Assembly (NCBI GenBank): GCA_030374765.1
Contig: JARGXX010000077.1
Coordinates: 310,001 to 374,000 of the forward strand
DNA length: 64,000 nt
Origin: Agarophyton chilense
Lineage: Eukaryota; Rhodophyta; Florideophyceae; Gracilariales; Gracilariaceae
Direction: 5' to 3'
Below, one piece after another: positions 33,301 to 44,821 of the stretch. Within the stretch, counting starts at the first letter, position 1. Each line of letters starts with the position of its first letter. The translations under genes were made by a program, and so were the position numbers. Under the pieces are notes generated by a model, which was not told the DNA's origin, made no database searches, and worked only from the letters and a program-made list of their open reading frames with translations.

Positions 33301-35192
33301 TGGTAAAGGTTGTCAGCGCTCTCGCATCTTCGGCCATACGGATTTGCCAGTATCCAGAGTTAGCGCCCAGTGTTTTGAAGTAGCTATGATATCGGTTGAG
33401 CCCTGTAAGCCGCCGGGCCATGAAGGATCTTGCAGGTGACACGTGTACGGGCGGACCTCAGGTGGACTCATGTAGATAATTATTTTATTTTAATTAGTTT
33501 TATACATTAGCATTATAGTGCCAGGGAGATCTCAGCGCCTCTCCAGTACTATTTACTTGGCTCAAGTGACGCTTCTCCCTTAGAGTACGGTAGGCACCGT
33601 TAGGATACTAAATATCCCCCTTTGGTATATTAGCTCCACCCCTTGGTCTTCAAGCCATCGTTTCCGTAGCTCCACCACTTGGTCTTCAAGCCATCGTTTT
33701 CGTAGCTCCACCCCTTGGTCTTCAAGCCATCGTTTCCGTAGCTCCAACCTGTAGGACAACGCATTAAACCCCAGCTCATTGCACCAAGTACTCTGGGAGT
33801 GCCGCCGTCAAGGATTCTAACCTTAGGACCCGCTGTACCACGCTACCACCGGTCGAGACCAGTACGCAGACCCCACAGACATTGTATTACAAGTGTGGTA
33901 AATAAGACAGCTTCGCCTAAGGAATCCAGACAGTCGTCCATGCGGGGTATCGGGTATGAGTCCCTCTCGGTTACTGCGTTCAGCTTCCAGTAGTCGACAC
34001 AGAACCTGACGGAGCCCTCTTTCTTCGCCACAAGGACAAGAGGACTTGCCCATTCGCATGGGTTTGGAGACGCCGGCTCTATGACTTGCGCTTTGCTCAT
34101 CTTGTCCATCTGGTCGGCGACAATTTCCCTACCCTTAAGACCGGTACGGTATGGGTGCTGGAATTGTGGTCTAGCATCATCCTGAAGGTCAATGCGGTGT
34201 GTAGTGGCTCTGATTGTGCCCAATCTACCTGACCACATGGGCTGGTATTCGCTGAGGAGATAAAGTACCTGGGGCCTATAGGATTCGAATTCTGCGCCGA
34301 TAGCGACCGTCCCCTCCCAAGCGTCAACGTTCTCGACAGGAGTTGGCTTCGCAAAGTTATACATTTGGGTCTCCATAATGGCCACGGGCGCGGGTAGAAT
34401 GATACAAATCATTGTACCTTTGGCTAACCGCGCTGGTTTATCTCGGAAGTTGCTGATTGTGACCAAAAAGGACCTGTTGGTGTGGATGTCCATTACTGCA
34501 TTTTCCATCAAGGTAAGGTGCTTCAGAACCGTTTTCGGGAGGTTCTGAATCTTTTCGAGACCTGAAAACTGGGAATGGACCGATACAGCGATTTGGGTCA
34601 TCGGCGGTATCGTTATGGCCTTTGACAGGCGAACCTCATTGGACTTCGTGATTTTGGAGACAACCGCTCGTTTGAGGTTAGCTTCTGGCCCTGGGGTTGA
34701 ACCAGTTATGGAGATGGAAGGTGTGCGATAAAACGCGACATTCCTAAGGCCTGGGTAAATGGTCTTGATGTATCGGTCGATAAAGGAGGTCCTTAGGATT
34801 GCCTCGGCGCCCAAGATAGGACATAGAATAAATCACATGGGGGCTTTGAATTGTCCTGCCTGGAGGAAAAGTGGTACTATCCCTTTAATGTCCATTGGTC
34901 GACGAGACACATCGGTAATCCTTGGGGTCTTTCTTGCCTGAACGAAATCTTGCCAACCCAGTGGGAGCAGCTTAGGATGGACCAAGTTGGGACCAGCGCC
35001 TGTGTCCAATACAGCTGTGGTCACTCGAGAATTGTTGGAACGAAGTCCTACGGTTACTCGAACTTTATAGTTCTCTTTCCTGAGAATACAGACGGGGTTG
35101 TTACTGTGTTTCAATTGTGGTTCATCCTGAGTGGTCCATTGTGGGTGGTTGGTATTGGGAGGTGAGGAGCTCTTTGGCTTATGACCGTCCAA
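30350..35192 (-). pseudogene. pol: Pol of element D: protease, RT, RNase H, integrase, chromodomain, many lesions
   Basis: Minus-strand order: protease VLDTGAGPNLV (35192-34833, then a TGA); pre-RT region and RT start (34814 on); a solo LTR insertion at 33374-33891; the rest of RT, with YLDD present but the first catalytic Asp changed to Gly (LGANSGYW, codon 33365-33367); RNase H with LDTDASD, TEKE and TDHDS; integrase with all three acidic residues (VAMDVL, LLTDNG, AERINR); chromodomain YVIERII..VRWFGYTPEEDTW. From 33442 to 30350 a single frame is kept, with stops near 32912, 32042, 31920, 31460 and 31043. Each is one C-to-T change from CGA, CAA or CAG. Dead by many counts. Confidence 0.85.
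33374..33891 (+). repeat. Solo LTR of the D family inserted in the RT of element D, opposite orientation
   Basis: Aligns with the reverse complement of the two D LTRs (AGCCATCGTTTCCGTAGCTC, GAGTACGGTAGGCACCG and others). AGTGT flanks it at 33369-33373 and 33892-33896, the expected 5-bp duplication. Removing LTR and one duplicate restores the RT frame. Unlike the other copies it has a 36-bp unit three times at about 33640-33748. AGTGCCAG lies at 33527-33534. Confidence 0.75.
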
Positions 35193-35242
35193 TTTGTTGA
35201 GGCAGGGGCTTAAAGAGGGAGAGTTTTCCTCGAGTCGTCCCT

Positions 35243-37545
35243 CTAGAAGTTTTCCGAAGGGGTTTCCGTTTCTTCCTGAGGAAAGGATGCTTCTACGGGG
35301 TCGTCCGTAGGATCTACAATGGCGTGGAGCTGTGGGGCTTTGATTGGAGTATCCGGAGACGTGGCATAGCGTGAGCTTCCAGGGGTCCCTGTGGTTCGTT
35401 GCTGTGCCCTGTTATACATTCCTTCGGGTCTCCGCACCCAATAATTCTATTCCCTTAGGGCTAGGAGGTTTTTACGTGCGTCCTGAGGCAGATACTTCGT
35501 ACAGTCACAAGCTTGGGTCACGGAAAGGCAGAGGAAGCAAGCCCTTAGGGATTGAACGAAAACGTCCTTGCGGGGCGGAAAGGGAGAATACTTGGGTGTG
35601 GGTGGTCCAGTGGTCGCTGTAGTTCCGTGGGAGGTATATGATGGGAGCCCAGACGTTGGAGCACTGAAATTGGCCGCGAGGACATCTCCCGAATCGGCGT
35701 AATGGAGTGATGCATCCATGTCCGACTCCGTGGAGCTATCCAAATGGGCTTGGTTGGGTTTACGCAATGGAGTCGCGTTTCCACTGGTTATATCAGCGTT
35801 GCGCCTGGAGGTCCTGTAGGTTTTTCCATAACCCTCGGCGTTGGTAACGAGCCTTGGGAAGGAGTATTGCGGCTTTTCCGTTTTATAAATGCGCACATAT
35901 GTCCGAATGGCAGGGAACAATCCCGTGATGAAGTGACGTTTAAGGCGTCCTTCGGAGAACACGTTTCCACATCGGTAAGTCCTCTTCCAAAGGTCGTCTG
36001 CGAAAGCCGATTCGGTCATTTTGGAGCTCTTCGTAAAGGATAATACTTCCTGGTGGGCATCCATTATAACGTCATCCGTGGCGTAAGTTTCCAAGAGGTA
36101 ATGAACAACCTGAGGGTATGACCTGAGGAGCTCACGGTCTTGAGAATCCACGAGGTCAGTGGTGCCAGATATCTTCGAAACCACTCGGTCACGCGCCTGT
36201 ACTGTAAGGAAGAATTGAAAAAGGTACAGAGTGGCGCCCTCGTGGACACCGTTCTGATCGCAGGCCGTACGGAACAAACTGAGAAACCTAAAAACATGAA
36301 TGGGATTGGAACCCGAAAACTCGTCCGTAATGGTTAGTTGCATCCGTTTGGCCCATTTGGCGACTCCGCGAGCCACCGAACCAGATTTTTTCGGGGACCT
36401 GTCTGCCAGTCGGTAATTCCGGTAGTTTAGAACCTTAAGGAAAAGTTCGTTGGTGATTGTAAGTGGACTGAGGCCTCGAACGGCATACGCATCCACTTCC
36501 GAGTCGGTCGTTTTGGTCGAGGCCAATTCAGAATCACTCGCGTCCGAATGGTCTCTTCTTTTGGTTCTTCTGTTCTTCTTTATCCTACGGTTGCTTCTTT
36601 TCTTTCCAGTGTAGTAGGGATCTAAAGGATCGATCTCTCTATCAGATCCGATGGAGCCCTGAGGTCGCTGTACCTCGTATAGTCCCTCGGGTGGGGCAAG
36701 TGCTCTTTCTTCTTGATGCAGAGCTTCTCTTCTGCTCCTCGCTTGTTCCTCCCTTGGATTTTCCTAATGGGCAACCTGTCTCTCATCTAGACGCGAAGCT
36801 TCTCTTCTACTCATAGATTGTCCCACCATTGAGTTTCCCTGATGGTATTCCCGGCGAGGGGGGGATAATGCCGCCGCTCCTGGGGGTTCGGTAGGGGGTT
36901 GCCATATGGAGACCAGATGGCTAATTTGTGGTGGAGTGGTCCAAGGGACCAAATTGCCTGCCTGGCGGGTGACTGCTCCTTGAACGGCCTGCAGGAGGGA
37001 GTCTATGAATAATTCAGACTGCATCACCTTAGGGACGATTCGCTTGATGAGGTAATCCGTATGGTCAGCGATCGCCGTAGCGAGCCACACGTCCATAATG
37101 TAATCCGCATGAGCTGAGCAGAGCTCACGGAGACAGGGCCAGTGAAGGTCGGCAAGCCCTGCAGGTATGTTTTCTCTCATTCCTTCGGTTTGGTGGGTTT
37201 CTCCTTGAGATGTCCCTGGCCTAGAGGGGGACTGGTGAGGCGTTCTCGTAAACAGGCTGCCACCGTGGGTTCTCAGCGAATCCTTTCAGCGTTATCCAGT
37301 GGGGTCAGTACTTCTTGCGGCTGGCCGCTTGTGCTCCTGCGGTCGCTAGTGGTATCAACATGAGGGTCAGGCGACATCTCCGGCGTTGTAGTCGCACTTT
37401 CTCCTGCCGTAGGAGTCCTATGGTCGGATCGGTTGGGTGTGTTTCCTGCATCCATAATGGCGGTTGCTTCTGTACTTCTGATCCGTTCGGGAATTAAACC
37501 AAAGGTTAGAATCCGGGCAACTCCTCGTTCCAGTGGTCCGTTCAA
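35243..37545 (-). pseudogene. gag: Gag of element D, frameshifted
   Basis: Minus-strand pieces at 37545-37273, 37180-36764, 36526-35447 and 35437-35243 in different frames. The 359-codon central piece aligns along the capsid-like core of the other Gags (KVLNYRNYRLADRS, KRMQLTI, VVHYLLETYATDDVI, TYRCGNVFSEG). The zinc knuckle is ruined: CFLCLSVTQACDC lacks the His and has one residue too few. N-terminal pieces are hydrophilic, with Pro/Thr runs and a helical stretch. No other Gag copy is in the element, so it is non-functional. Confidence 0.75.
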
Positions 37546-37559
37546 TTATTCCTTGAGGT

Positions 37560-37577
37560 TTCAAAGTCGGGAGACCA
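37560..37577 (-). other. Primer binding site of element D
   Basis: TGGTCTCCCGACTTTGAA on the minus strand, three bases inside the 5' LTR; one mismatch to the site in A and C. Confidence 0.7.
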
Positions 37578-37580
37578 AAA

Positions 37581-38535
37581 AGTAACGCAATGACGGGTTA
37601 AGTCAGCGCACGGGTCTCGACCGGTGGTAGCGTGGTAGAGTGGATCCTAAGGTTAGAATCTTTGACGGTGGCACTCCCAGAGTACTTGGTGCAATGAGCT
37701 GGCGTTTACTGCGTAGTCCTACAGGTTGGAGCTACGGAAACGATTGCTTGAAGACCAAAGGGCGGAACTAATATACCAAAAGGGGTTATTTAATATCCTG
37801 ACGGTGCCTACCGTACTCTAAGGGAGAAGCGTCACTCGAGCCAAGTAAATAGTACTGGCGAGGGGCTGAGATCTCTCTGGCACTGTAGTGTTAGTCTATA
37901 ACACTAATTAAACTAATAATCTACATGAGTCTACCTGAGGTCGACCCGTATATGTGTCATATGCACGATCCATGTAGCAATTGGTTTTTCAGGTTTGTAT
38001 GTATTAACTTAATAATTACTGTGATGGTGCAATGATGCAAATGTAATTAAATTAAAAGGATTCAATTATTTTATCAACAGGTGCTTCTGTCGGGGAGGCA
38101 CTTCAGGGCACTCTTTCCGATCTGCACTTAGCAAGGGAGGAAGAGAGTGCCAGTGAGACTCCAGAAGCGCTTATATAGACTTTTGAAATATAAAGTAGGC
38201 GTACTGCATTAGGTAGTTATAGTACTTAGCAGTTACACCGAATAGTCCAACAATAAAAGCCTACGTTATTCTACATCACTATATTCCAGCAAGTCCAACT
38301 TCTAAACAACAAATCAATAAAAAGACCAATATAGAATTCCAACAAATAGTTCCTTCCATGCAATTATATCAACTCATAACAATCCAGGGCCCGGCGGCTG
38401 AGGTAGACCCCTACACGAGTCACCTGCAAGATCCTTCAGGGCCCGGCGGCTGAGGTAGACCCCTACACGAGTCACCTGCAAGATCCTTCAGGGCCCGGTG
38501 GCTTACCGGGATCAACCGTTATTATCGCTTCTTCA
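37581..38535 (-). repeat. 5' LTR of element D, split by a 410-bp insertion
   Basis: 37581-37972 matches the inner part of the 3' LTR; the outer part resumes at about 38386 (GAGTCACCTGCAAGATCC, then GATCAACCGTTATTATCGC) and ends near TTCTTCA 38535. The stretch 37973-38385 is AT-rich, has a TATATAG at about 38171 and AGAGTGCCAG near 38146, and has no partner in the other LTRs. At 38386-38490 a unit of about 52 bp is present in two full copies plus part of a third. Confidence 0.6.
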
Positions 38536-39989
38536 AACTCAGCCACCCTCGTGAGCGACACATTCTTCGCGTCATTCTTCAACTTGAGAAGCGTCGCCGC
38601 CGTCCATAATCTGGTAATGTCTGGTTGAAGCTCTTTATCGTCTGCAGCATCAAAGTGTAGAGTCGGCTACAATTGAAGGTTCACCAATGCGGCCGTAAGC
38701 ATCAAAATGCGTTAAAATGTGCTTATTACAAAAGCACCGACGTCTGGTGCCGTGTATGCGATATCAACTATGACGAAGCGGAACATTTTGGAGTTCATTA
38801 TAAAATTCATCGTCATCAAGACGATGTCAAAAAGAAGAACTATACTACTTTCTAGAACGGTTGCACTATATACACTCAGTCTTTACATCTTGGTGTAGGC
38901 CTTTACACAGTTCATTTTTATTACATCACGTCTTTATAATTTTACCTCTGCCTGCCACACATATAATGAAAACTTTATCAATCGCATTCTCTACTCAATA
39001 CACTTCTTCTTTCTGTCGTCCTTCTTTGAATTCTTTTCTTTCGCCTATTATGATCTGGTACTCTTGAGAGCATATCAACTACTTTTGTCCCCTTGGGTTG
39101 TAACCACCCACGTGGTGTTCCCTTCCTACTTTTACGGATATGATGTGTACAAAAGCAAATAAATTGGTCTTATATTTTTGATTGGATTTTGAAACTGTTT
39201 TAAACTTAACTAGTGAAATTAGAGACTTTTCGAAACGCTTTTCTCATAATTCGTGTTTGAATTGCTTTCAGATACTATGCTTCTTGTACAGATCTTTTTC
39301 GCTCTTTTGGTGGACTCGCCCGTTCTATATTATTGACGCACACTGTACTGTAGTCGAAAAGTTAATTTACATATACTTCCAAATAAACTCTTCATTACGG
39401 GTTTCAGGCCCCTCTCTACACAAGATTGTGGAAAGCTTCTCATGGGACACAAAAAACTGCTCATATGTACTGAGAACATTTTTTACCGGTGGGACAGCTC
39501 CGTGGACGGCGGGCGTTCTGTGTAGATATGCGCAGTAGACACGACACCCGCAAAATTTTCGCTCTATTGCAAAACCGAAACACCACTGCTCCTGAGACCA
39601 ATACCAATGCGCGCTTCCTCTCCCACTACACGCGCAATTGCCATACGTCAGATCCCCGTCATGTAGATCATCATCTATACATTATACGAACGTCGCAGGT
39701 TTGCATGAACAGTTACAAAACTTCCACCATGTTCGAAGGTGACCGACAAAATGAGATCACAGACACAACCCCCGGCCCCGTTAACAAAAAGATCACTCAC
39801 AGTATCCCAGTACAGGAAGCCGGAGTGTTTAGTCAAGCAGCAGATACGAGTTGTTCTGGCGTGAATTCCAAAGCACAGGAAACAAAACAAGCCCACACAC
39901 AGCTCTGCGACACCGACCGACACAGTCAATATACTGTATGAAATGATGGATAAAGCTCGGTACGGAGACCGTAAACAACAAAAAAGTCT
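38536..39989. other. Relic DNA with a possible C2H2 finger fragment
   Basis: No intact gene. A 60-codon plus-strand frame at 38673-38855 contains CRVCDINYDEAEHFGVHYKI followed by HRH, spaced like a C2H2 zinc finger, but nothing around it supports a whole gene. A 150-codon frame at 39489-39941 is unrecognised. 38860-39480 is AT-rich and empty. Confidence 0.35.
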
Positions 39990-40436
39990 CTAAAGGAGAT
40001 TTTCGCAGAAGCACCGAAGCTTCCTGTCGCTGAGAACGGAGTAAAGAGAACTGCTAAAAAGTGGCAAAAAGAGTTTGCGAGAATGAAGCAAGAGTACACA
40101 TAATTTGTGCCTAAGCTGTCAGAATCAGGTCGCGATGGCGATGGTGAAGGTCAGTTCGACACACCGAAGTTCTTTGCACGTATGAATGGAATCGAAAATG
40201 GAAAAGAACACCATGACCCACCAGCTATTATCACCAGTGACAATTCCACGTTATACAGTGAGGAGTCACTATAAAGTTCTCTCCAACGATTGAAACGCAC
40301 GTAAGGTGCCATGATGGAGACATTAATTAAAAGTCAAGAGCAACTACATACCGCAGTGATGAATCAACTTCAGAAAAGCAACTTGGAAAAGAAAACGATG
40401 CTCAATGTGCTTGAACACTTGGATGAGACACGTTAG
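39990..40436 (+). pseudogene. Myb/SANT-like partner protein of a Harbinger-type transposon, relic
   Basis: A plus-strand frame with three internal TAA codons. The first half, KKWQKEFARMKQEYT then LSESGRDGDGEGQFDTPKFF and ARMNGI, has the Trp and helix pattern of the Myb/SANT-like domain found in the second protein of Harbinger-type transposons, which helps the transposase bind DNA. The second half (LIKSQEQLHTAVMNQLQKSN) is a coiled-coil-like tail, as in this class. It converges with the transposase relic that follows on the other strand. Family call by pattern only. Confidence 0.45.
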
Positions 40437-40766
40437 CTCTGGTAATTGTTATCTCCAAGTTTATTGATAAAATAATGAAGGAAAGCTTCTCTTTTTCAAT
40501 TCCCTGCTGACGTCTTTGCAGTGAGTATAGTAGAAATGTTTTCTTCGTCCTGCACTAACATGACTTCTTCTTCGTCCCCATGGTCGATACTCATAATAGG
40601 TGGTATCATGCTAGCAAAGCAAAAAATTGAAATATAATTTTTGTGCTGTAGTCGTAGTCCTTTTTTCAGCAACAAAGAACTTGTTCTTAGGCATACAACA
40701 CGCGCATTTTACCGGTTTCCCTGTCTGGCTTTCCAAGCTATTTCAAATTTTCAGCACAGGAGAAGC

Positions 40767-41520
40767 CTACTGCTTACGTTTAGAAGTAGTCTTCATAATA
40801 ATGCGTTCTAAGTTAAATTCGCAATCTCCAATCAGATAGGGTAGCACTGGAACATTTTTTAATGATAAGGTTAAGAATATTAGAACCAAGTTATACACCA
40901 CTTTCAATACTGTGCTTCAATGAGAACCTGTTATAGATGAATGAGTCTCAAATAACACCAGGTCTTTCGATGTTGGCGGAAAAGAACCTACAATTTGCAA
41001 TTGCAACCGCCAAAATTACCACGCAGGGGTATCTATTATAACACCAATATTCGTAGTACTGTTCCAATAAACAGCTCAACCATTTCACATGTATTCCATC
41101 AATTGCCCCAGCGCAATACGGTAGAACTCTCGTAGAAGAAAATCCGTCCATAATCTGTGCTATGTCCTGTACACAAGCGGGGAAGTACAAATTCGCGCAA
41201 AACGATCTACAAATCGCTTTATATACCTCTCAAACGGCAGAGTACACGGAACTCGCAGCGATACCCAGTTCAAATGCGGTTTTCTCGCAAGTTACACTAC
41301 CGGCGTACATGAGAAAAGCAGCATGCTTCAGCTCAGACGATAGTGTTGCCCGATAGTATATTGTGGTACGTTCGAGTACAGACCGTATGATGGAGGCGAC
41401 AAGTTACAATAGCGAAACAGAAACTAGAAGCAAACTGCGTCATGAAGATGTTTCTTGTAATGGCCCGTGTAGTACGTAGTGTACAAACCACGATGGTGAG
41501 TCTCTTGTACGAGTCCAAAT
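40767..41520 (-). pseudogene. Harbinger-type (DDE_Tnp_4) transposase relic, first copy
   Basis: The minus-strand piece 41190-40948 has VLPYCAGAIDGIHVKW, the block around the first catalytic Asp, and VVILAVAIANCRFF, where the usual second Asp of VDANGRF is Ala. After a frame change, LPYLIGDCEFNLERIIM with its third-block Asp follows and ends in a stop at 40767-40769. The N-terminal part up to about 41520 is eroded. Such transposases cut and paste DNA with short target duplications; this one is dead. Confidence 0.6.
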
Positions 41521-42361
41521 TCTTTGGTCCGTTCCTTGGCAGTTTTATTGTTTGCCGATGAAGGACGTAACAGATATTTCATTCACTATGGCGAGAGAAG
41601 AGTGCACTGATTCATTTTCATCGTCAGTGGATGCCAAAAATGCAGCAAGAGCTACAACTATGTGACGTCTTGAGGAAATGAGAGGAGGTTAACACTGTAC
41701 AGCGCCGTGAGTGCTTTATGTCTTCTGTTTGTGATCGCTCCGGCAGCGACCGCATCTTTGCGTCTGCGGCTGTCAGTACCGGACACTCTCATCTGAACCC
41801 ATAAAAATGGGACATAGGAGGCTTACGCAAGCGCACTTTTTTTCGCATGACTAGCGAATGTGACTCATCGAGCTACACGTGTAAAGACACTTGCCGACTT
41901 ACATCCCTTCTTCACAGGCAATTATGCAAAACCAACATGAGTCAGTCGTGAGTACGAGTGGCTCCCCTCGTAGAAGTTGGCATTGGAAAGAGCCATGCGA
42001 CAAAATGACTACCGCATCGGCGAAGTCATCCGGCGCAAACGGCGACGCAAGCGCCTCATGCACAAAGCCCTGCTTCTTGATGCAGACGACAATTTGCTAA
42101 TCCACTGTCGACGCCGATTCCATCGCGCAAAAAGACGTTTTCTGCATCTCTATGCGTTCCCAAAACAAATCCTCAACTCGCTTCAATATCAACTTGTTCA
42201 CTGAGGAGGATTGCTTGCTTGCGTCACTTCCGCTTCCGATTGAATAAAATTCAACCCGTGTGCTTGGTAACAGGCTGGATGGCAGGGAAGACACATCGTC
42301 ACAAGTACCATTGTGACCCCTTCGCAGCTTCCTGCATCCTACTACGTCGCCTCGCATAACC
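41521..42361. other. Probable N-terminal flank of the second Harbinger-type relic
   Basis: Contains a plus-strand frame at 41977-42204 rich in Arg/Lys (IRRKRRRKRLMHKALLLDAD) that could be the N terminus of the transposase downstream. No terminal inverted repeat was found. Confidence 0.35.
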
Positions 42362-43054
42362 CGTACGTTGGAAGGATATGAAAAACACTTTCGGGATGCG
42401 CGCGTTTGCTCTTTGTGAAGTTTTTGGAAGGTGGTGCACAGTTTTTTTTAAAGCTTAAACAAGCAGTCGTGGGAAGATTTCCGCGGCGTTCGGATGGAAA
42501 GAAGAGCGGCTATGTATGTGAAAGCTATTCATCAGAAGGGAGCGCCCATCGAAAGCTGTGTAGGCTTTATTGATTGAACTAAGATTCTAATGAGCAATCC
42601 CGGAGGTGTTGGAATAAACCAACGTGCGTGTCATTTCGGCCATAACCGCTTCCACTGCCTTATCTACAAGACTTTTTCTACCCTAGACGGTCTTATGTTC
42701 CATCGGTATGGCCCGGAGATGGGGCGTTGCCACGACATGGCGCTGTATCGAGAGAGTTCCATACAGAAATCGTTGCAAAACGTTCTTCTACAGAACGGGA
42801 GACAGATTTACATATACGGAAACGCTGCTTACCTGTTAAGGCCTTGGCTGCAGGTTACATTCGGCAAAATTGGTGGGACGATTACGCAGCAGGCGTACAA
42901 AACGGCTATGAGCGCAGCGCGAGACGCAATGGAGTGGACTTATAAGGAGATGGAGCAGTTTTGGTGCTCCCAAGACTTCAAACGGCAAATGAAGGTGCGT
43001 CAAACTACAATATCGGTTTTGTATAAGTTTTCCGCTGCCCTCCTCCTTCCGTAA
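42362..43054 (+). pseudogene. Harbinger-type (DDE_Tnp_4) transposase relic, second copy
   Basis: Plus-strand frame. GAPIESCVGFID contains the first catalytic Asp; the next codon is TGA where GT is usual, so the active-site Gly codon became a stop. The frame continues with GVGINQRACHFGHNRFHCL, then DGLMFHRYGPEMGRCHDM with the second block, YIYGNAAYLLRPWL where the usual third Asp (GDPAY) is Asn, and EWTYKEMEQFW. The order matches algal, fungal and oomycete DDE endonucleases of this group. The stop and the missing Asp make it inactive. It converges with a Myb/SANT-like gene on the other strand. Confidence 0.65.
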
Positions 43055-43206
43055 GCGAGTACCTCAACTCTACGTAAATGTGACTTGAAAGCTTCCACGT
43101 TCTTTGCCTGCAGGCGCTTGAGACCGAAAGCGCACCGTGCACCATCGCGTATCGCCCCATTGCGCGAAGGGGTTGGCCGAAAAGGGGCGGGAAAGCGAGC
43201 ACAACT

Positions 43207-44178
43207 TTACTGAAGCTTCTTCACAAGGGCGCCCATCACTGATATCATCTGTATACGCTCAGCAAGCAAATCATGGCATTCTTCGTGATCTATAGCTGCG
43301 AGAACCACCACAAAAATTATACGACGCTCATCCGGAGAAAGACGGAGCACTTTCTGCTCCTGTAGTCGTTGCTTCCTCTCTGCGTCCCGTTCGTATTTGC
43401 GTTGCTCGAAATCCAGACGATCTTCTTCTAGCTTCAAGCGATTGCACTTGGCCTCCCTCCTCGCCTCCACATGCTGGCTGATAAGATCTTCTTGGTCTTC
43501 GTCCGAGTCGACCAACAAAGGCGCACGGCGCTTGATATTCTTGATGCGCATGTTGTCCGCATCGTTCCTTTTGCGTTACGTGCTCGCGTCAGCTGAAATT
43601 ATGCCAATGTCTTCGGCATCGTGCGTCCCTATCACCTTCTCCCGTATTGCTTTCCAGGCTTCCAAAAGACGCTTGTCCAACTCCGTGGGTGCAACCCTCT
43701 CCATCCTCCGTTGCTCCTCTTGCTCTTCGACCGCCAGGATGACGTCGTCAAGAAGCATTTCACGATTTCTGCGTACTTCCACTACGCCACAGGAAATGGC
43801 ATTCTGCTTCGAAGTGAGACGGTGGTCGTCTATAAATATTTTGAAACGGTCGTTGAGTGTCTTCCACGACAGTGCGCAGGCGGTACTGAAGGCGCTTGGT
43901 GGGCACAACGAAACAAATACGGACAAAGCTTCTGCGAAACGTTGTTGAATTGCTCCATGGAAAGCTGTATGGGCTTCAACAGCGACGAAAGCCTTAAAAA
44001 GTATGGTGTCGAAGGCCGCGGAGAAAGTCACGCGTTTCTTCTCCGCCGCGGTGACTATATGCGTTAGACCAGCGGAGACAGGAGCGAGAAAGATGAAGCC
44101 AGCACCTTTTTGGAGCGGCGCTGAGTTTGTCGGTGCTTGCGCGGGACAGGCAGCGGTCGAAGCGCTTTCGGGACTCAT
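43207..44178 (-). pseudogene. Myb/SANT-like partner protein of the second Harbinger-type relic, one stop
   Basis: A minus-strand frame of 323 codons broken by one TAA at 43576-43578. The first part has the Trp/Phe pattern of the Myb-like domain (VTFSAAFDTILFKAFVAVEA, then SWKTLNDRFKIFIDDHR), followed by ASCGVVEV-type residues and LLDDVILAVEEQEEQRRME. After the stop comes a long Glu/Arg-rich coiled coil (RLKLEEDRLDFEQRKYERD). This is the usual layout of the DNA-binding partner in Harbinger-type transposons. The start ATG at 44178 is first in frame. Apart from one stop it is well preserved, so the transposon is younger than the 40-kb copy. Confidence 0.5.
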
Positions 44179-44821
44179 TGGTGGGCGGAGGCGATGGTCG
44201 GGGGGGGGGGAGGGTGGACGGGTGGCTGAGGTCGATGGTGACCTATGGGAAAGCAGGTGCCTTTTGGCGAGAGGGGTAGCAGTCCTAAGGGTCTAATTTG
44301 GAACCCCTTTCGGATCTCAAATATATGGCATGATGCCATCAGAAACAAAGATTTTTCCCCCTTGAAAACCCACCAAACAAGAGATGTGGCTTTATTTGGG
44401 ACGCCGCCGCCGGCCGTCCGACTCCCCTTCCACCACTCTTAACGCATAGATTGCTAGCGCAAAAGCGCTTCGGCGCTGCGCTTTGGGCTGCCGCGCTTTA
44501 CCTAAAATGCGCATTTTCTCACGAGCCAGAACGTCGTCGCGTCAACTCCGCTAACGGCACATCCACACCACCGAAATGGCACGAACTCGAAACAAGACGC
44601 GTCCAAACTCCACCCTTTCCGTGAGGTTCGACCTCAGGCGCATCCGACATGCTGGATATTGCTGTTTGCCCATGTACCCACAAGGCATTTTCCTTGTCTT
44701 CCGACGTACGCACACGATTTTGAATGTGCGTTTTCTTTGTAAGCCAAAGCGCAAGCGTACTGCCAAAGGGACTCTTCTTCTTTGGCATGTTGCCGATCGG
44801 TGCGCGGAGAGGTGCGCATTC
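44179..44821. other. Flank with short palindromes
   Basis: Contains a run of ten G at about 44199-44208, a hairpin-forming GCGC-rich stretch (44455-44490) and the 14-base palindrome AAAATGCGCATTTT near 44503-44516. Overlapping 90-120-codon frames on both strands are unrecognised. Confidence 0.4.

Larger units (their letters stand above)
27234..38535 (-). mobile_element. Element D: decayed Ty3/Gypsy chromovirus with broken antisense ORF
   Basis: Read on the minus strand: 5' LTR (38535-37581, with an insertion), PBS, gag, protease, RT, RNase H, integrase, chromodomain, then a plus-strand aORF remnant, PPT and 3' LTR (27675-27234). The proteins are clearly more distant from A-C than those are from each other. 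Nonsense codons and frameshifts break every gene, and a solo LTR in the opposite orientation sits in RT. No target-site duplication could be confirmed (GACTT left, AACTC right). Confidence 0.85.

Noticed and set aside
38386-38490. Tandem repeats as a CRISPR array
   Set aside because: Units abut directly without spacers and belong to an LTR of a eukaryotic element; the same holds for the 36-bp units at 33640.
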